Positions 60,337 through 64,000 of a stretch of 64,000 nt of DNA are shown piece by piece. Within the stretch, counting starts at the first letter, position 1. Each line of letters opens with the position of its first letter. The position numbers and the translations under genes are program-made. This DNA comes from Helopsaltes ochotensis (taxonomy: Eukaryota > Chordata > Aves > Passeriformes > Locustellidae): assembly GCA_013400155.1 (NCBI GenBank), contig VXBM01000867.1, positions 227,400 through 291,399 on the forward strand, in the 5' to 3' direction. The notes below the pieces were generated by a model. That model was not told the DNA's origin and ran no database searches. It saw nothing but the letters and a program-made list of their open reading frames with translations.

Positions 60337-60487
60337 TTTTGTCAATGAAAAAGTTAACACAGAAGTATATGGTTTGTCATTTTTGATACTTGGCTTTATG
60401 TCTTGCAAGAATATCTCCACTACAACTGAATTCAAATGTTTGATTTGTTCCTTTCAAATTTTGGAGGAAGATGTAGTCAGCTTGAAG
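60337..60487 (+). other. Candidate exon (151 nt), unproven
   Basis: It is preceded by a long pyrimidine tract ending 'cttttcctcccctccag' and followed by 'gaaggtaagaag', which are the best acceptor and donor pair I saw in the window. One frame is open across all 151 nt and includes FVNEKVNTEVYGLSFLI and FKCLICSFQILEEDVVSL. The residues include a C-x2-C pair, but I recognise no domain. The length is typical of an internal exon. It could belong to a long non-coding RNA. Confidence 0.3.
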
Positions 60488-60867
60488 GTAAGAAGCTATC
60501 CCTAGGAAAATATAACTCATAGAAGGGTGTATTTTTATGCAAAATAGGTAATTCTGATAAGGTAAGATTCCTTTTTCTTGGCTCAAGCATTAGAAAATTG
60601 GTTTCATGCAGTTCTTGTATTGCTACTGGAGAGAAACAGGTGCCTGTTTCAGGTCATATTAAGTATCTGAGGTCACAAAAAGTAGTTCTGGAGATGCTTC
60701 TTCTTTTCTGATGACCTAAAGAACAGCAGCTTGGGCAAGGAAACTACTTTTAAGCATGTTAAATTGAATGAGGTAAAACACACCCCTGGAGATTAGAACA
60801 ATGATTTTTGTTTTTCTTGGAATTTCTTCCCAAAATAAGCCTTGCCTTTTCATGATTTTTAGCCCAA

Positions 60868-60958
60868 TTATAGAGTCATAGAAAAATCTGAACTGGAAAG
60901 GGCCTCTAAATGTCAGCTAGTTCAATACCCTTTTCACATCAAGACATGCAATTGAAAG
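60868..60958 (-). mobile_element. CR1 LINE 3' tip, minus strand
   Basis: 'tagagtcatagaaaaatctg' followed by 'aactggaaagggcctctaaa' and 'tcagctagttcaatacccttt' is the reverse complement of a CR1 3' end (terminal units, then 'aggtcccttccaa', then 'ttggactagatga'). It is about 90 bp, diverged and non-coding. Confidence 0.75.
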
Positions 60959-62949
60959 TAAGTGGTATACAGGTTTTAATCTGGTAAGTACCTATTATAC
61001 AGTTCTTTCATTGAATATATGTACTTATCCACTTTTACGTTTCTTGGGACATATCCTCATGGGTTTTTTATGGTTTTAAAAATCCTTTGTGCATTTTTTA
61101 TGGCTAAAAGCAGATATAAGTCAGATTTTCTGCTTTATAATGTAGTTTTTTGAACAGGATGCTTTTAAAATTGAGATAGGCAATGGATGATTTAAAGGTA
61201 AAAGGACAAACAGAGGTAAGTTTACACCTTGGGCTCTCAACCCTGGATTACTCCAGTTGTTGTTAGTATGAACACTGCTTTAGTAACAAGAACATCCGAG
61301 TATGCCAAAATAACCCATGTATGTTCATTACATATCAAACCACCAGTTCTCTTGGAGACCTGCTCAAACCTGAAGAACAGTCTAATGTTCTTTGCTGGTG
61401 GCACTAAAACATGCCCTAGACTCAAGCAGCATAGTAACAATCAGGAAAGCAGAGACACACTTAATCTGGTCTATACATGGGATCAGCCTGGTTATAGTTA
61501 GGAAGGTTATAGGATGATATTGCTGGGATAACAAATGTTAGAGGAAGAAGGAAACAATATTTGCAAATCCAATGGATAAGTACTCTAAGCTAAACCACAG
61601 CTTAATACACAAGCACAAACAATGTTCTTACTTTTTATGGAGTTTTGATGTTCTGCAATGGACAAGAGTTTCAAAATGGGTAACTGCAATGCAATAGTTC
61701 TGATTCCTGCCCCAAAGAGCTTGCAAGGAACAGAGCAGCTGCACATTGTGCTAGTCCAGCCTTCCTAAAGACAAAGCTTGTTTTTGTTTATGTTCGGAGA
61801 ACACCTAGGAATTATATTCCGTGCTTGAGAACCTTGGAGCTGAAGTGCTGGAGGGGAGGACAGACAGGACTGAACTGGATAAATAACCTGGGGATATAGA
61901 CAAAATGGAGATTGTGGAGCCCAAATTCTGAGGAAGAGGTTGGCAGAAGAGAGGAACCATGGTTCCCACATTGCCATGCGTTACAATATCTGCATGTCAG
62001 AGTGGAACACCTGCACCCCTAAAAGCGTTCTGGTCCTTGAGCAAAGCGGAAAGAGTTGGTCCCAGCTAGAGAATTTTCTTTTCAGAGGGATGTGACTGAA
62101 ACAAATACTTCATAGTGTATAACTCCAAGGTGAAGATGAGTTCTATGAATTTATTCCATTTGAGACCTAGGGAATGCATAAAAGCAAAAGATTTGCTGTT
62201 AAACAGCTTGTTCAAGGATATAAATTTATCCATTTTCCAGGAGAATCAAATGAAAACAGAAGGATTTCATCCACACAGAAATACACACTTGTATGGAGAG
62301 TAGGGAGAATATTTTGCCTTAAATTATCAGTTGAAAAATCAGTTGAAAGGTATGAAGTACCATAGAGTTAGCCATTTAGCTTCTTTTTGGCACAGTGAAA
62401 TTGTGATTTCCGATAGATAATGTCACCTAGAAAGGTAATTATCAGAGTTAAATATCATCTAATGAAAGCTCTTGGTAGGATAGGAATACTGATGGCAGTA
62501 TGAAAAACTGGCTTTCTTTTCCTATATGATTTCTTAGATTAATGCTTCAGTCCTGCAGAGTGCACATACCCACCCCTCCCATCCCCCTATCTCGCAGCTT
62601 CAAGGACACATGAATGCTGCATCTAGATCTTGAAATCACTTAATGACAAAAATAAACTGCGTGCTGGTAACCAGACTGTATTTTATTTTGGTTACCAATG
62701 TTTACATTACTAACAAATACCATAAAAACTAACATAAACCAAACTGGAAATAACAGTTATATGTCTGTGCACCTGGAGATGCAATTCAGCATTGGCCAGG
62801 CTTTTCCTGTCTGGGTGTTCAGCAGCAGGATGTTCTACAGAAACTGTCGCTTTTGTGGAACTGCCACAAAGAAAGGGAGAGTGGGCTAAATATTTTTCAC
62901 TCTTAAACCATTCCCACTAAAGTAAGCAGCAATCAAATGTTTATCATGA
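60959..62949. other. Unique DNA, no gene seen
   Basis: No gene is recognised. The 90-codon frame at 61229-61501 and smaller frames have no domains. Nothing repetitive was seen. Confidence 0.55.
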
Positions 62950-63020
62950 TATTGACCTACTTGTGAAGTGCTTTGAGATATGTATTGTTATTTAAATGAT
63001 GTGTTGTTGTTATTTTTATT
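62950..63020 (+). mobile_element. Ancient SINE/LINE 3' tail
   Basis: 'cttgtgaagtgctttgagat' followed by 'tgttatttaaatgatgtg' and 'ttgttgttatttttatt' matches the shared 3' tail of old amniote SINEs and L3/CR1-like LINEs (the 'aagcgctttgagat ... tattatt' pattern). Only the tail is visible. The source family cannot be fixed by eye. Confidence 0.5.
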
Positions 63021-64000
63021 CAATTTTAATTGCATTCTGTTATGTACAGAACTTTTGAATCGTCTATTTCTCCAATCTAACACCTCCCTGCCTGTTCTCT
63101 GTAGATCAGCACTTGATTTTTGTTAAGGCAGGGTAAAACACTTTCAGTCACTTCTGAATCAGAAGATAAAAATGTACTTACAGTAAACCAAAGTCTCTTT
63201 TCTTCCTCATTGTTAAAACTGTGATCATATGGATTGAAAGAAGACAGAGCAAAAACCTGTGAAAATTGACTTGGGAATAATTCCCATTATGATGAAACAC
63301 CTTTGCTTGAGCTCAGCAAGGGGAAAACAAGGTTATAGGTGCTCAGTCGCATCAGCTAAAATCTGAGTAGAATCCCTTCAACACACTTACTGTGCCCTAC
63401 ATGATAATCAGGGTTAGCTGGTTTTCATTAATTAGGGGTTTGGGCAAGGACTGAGGTTTGTTCTTGGAACAATTTGTGCAAAAGACTGTCAATGACTCAT
63501 ATTCATAGTTCTCCAAGGCCTGAAGCCCTGTCTAAACACAGAGTTTGTATTGCTTTAAATATTCAGGTTCATTTAAAGTAATAAAACTGCAAGTCACATC
63601 CCATGTTCCCCTTTTCAAGCCCAGCTATACTGATATAAAGTGATTATACCAGGGTAGTTGATTCCAGTGCAAAAAGGGGAAATGAGCGAGCTATATTGGT
63701 ATTAACATGTATAAGATGGTATGATTCTACCTATACCAAAGGTTCAAATGGCCTGCACATAATGTTTAAAAATAAATCACATTCTTAACTGTAGCAGTTG
63801 AACTGATAGGGAAGCAGTTTTAATAGGAAATCTATTTTAGGCTCAGCTTTCTTTCCCTGAATGCCACCACTAGCAGCAGCAAAGGACCACAGAGGGGATC
63901 AAACACAGGAATATTTCAATGCCATTAGCAATCCTGGTGAATACCTCACTGATTTTACACTTAGAACACACTTTGAGGAGGCTTAATCAAAATAAGAAGA
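63021..64000. other. Unique AT-rich DNA, no gene seen
   Basis: No gene, RNA or repeat is recognised up to the end of the window. Confidence 0.6.

Noticed and set aside
1..64000. Search for CRISPR arrays, rRNA, operons or phage genes
   Set aside because: None present. The repeats and composition show vertebrate nuclear DNA.

Overview
This window looks like bird (neognath, probably neoavian) nuclear DNA from an AT-rich, gene-poor region: either intergenic sequence or the interior of a very long intron. The bird assignment rests on the repeats. There are several CR1 LINE 3' ends with the typical avian terminal pattern (an inverted pair around 'ggtcttttccaacct' followed by short 'gattcta' units). 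There are also long terminal repeats of avian endogenous retroviruses and a few decayed amniote MIR-type SINEs. Alu, L1 and other mammal-specific repeats are absent. Nothing bacterial, plasmid-like, phage-like or CRISPR-like is present.

I found no protein-coding gene that I can name. Nearly all open frames of 60-167 codons look like chance frames. The longest (260 codons at 45869-46651) runs through a GC-rich patch where stop codons are rare. Four short stretches have a polypyrimidine-AG acceptor, an open frame and a good GT donor (10629-10717, 53870-53915, 56329-56387, 60337-60487). They are listed as low-confidence exon candidates. The last three lie around a CpG-rich patch near 55.4-55.9 kb that also carries two good donor sites, so 53.8-60.5 kb is the best place to look for a transcript.

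Layout: 0-2.5 kb, plain unique DNA. 2.56-3.26 kb, a decayed avian retroviral LTR. 3.3-16.3 kb, unique DNA with A/C simple repeats, one MIR relic and one exon candidate. 16.3-18.2 kb, a nested repeat cluster in which an old CR1-like LINE reverse transcriptase is split by an LTR-like element and a younger CR1, followed by a pure A64 tract. 18.5-26 kb, unique DNA with A/C tracts, a CR1 tip and a homeodomain/octamer-rich stretch. 26.05-26.61 kb, a well-preserved solo LTR. 27-38 kb, unique DNA. 37.9-40.8 kb, stretches that read like conserved regulatory DNA, then a GC-rich patch. 41-50 kb, a MIR relic, long A/C tracts, a second GC-rich patch, an (AAAAG)n microsatellite with a 71-bp assembly gap, and an A45 tract. 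50-64 kb, the CpG-rich patch, exon candidates, three CR1 3' fragments and an ancient SINE/LINE tail.

The most distinctive feature is the set of about 13 tracts made almost only of A and C (or T and G on the other strand), up to about 300 bp long and almost free of G. I found no convincing undescribed biological system. The candidates worth checking are the possible transcript at 53.8-60.5 kb, the A/C tracts, and the nested LINE fossil.
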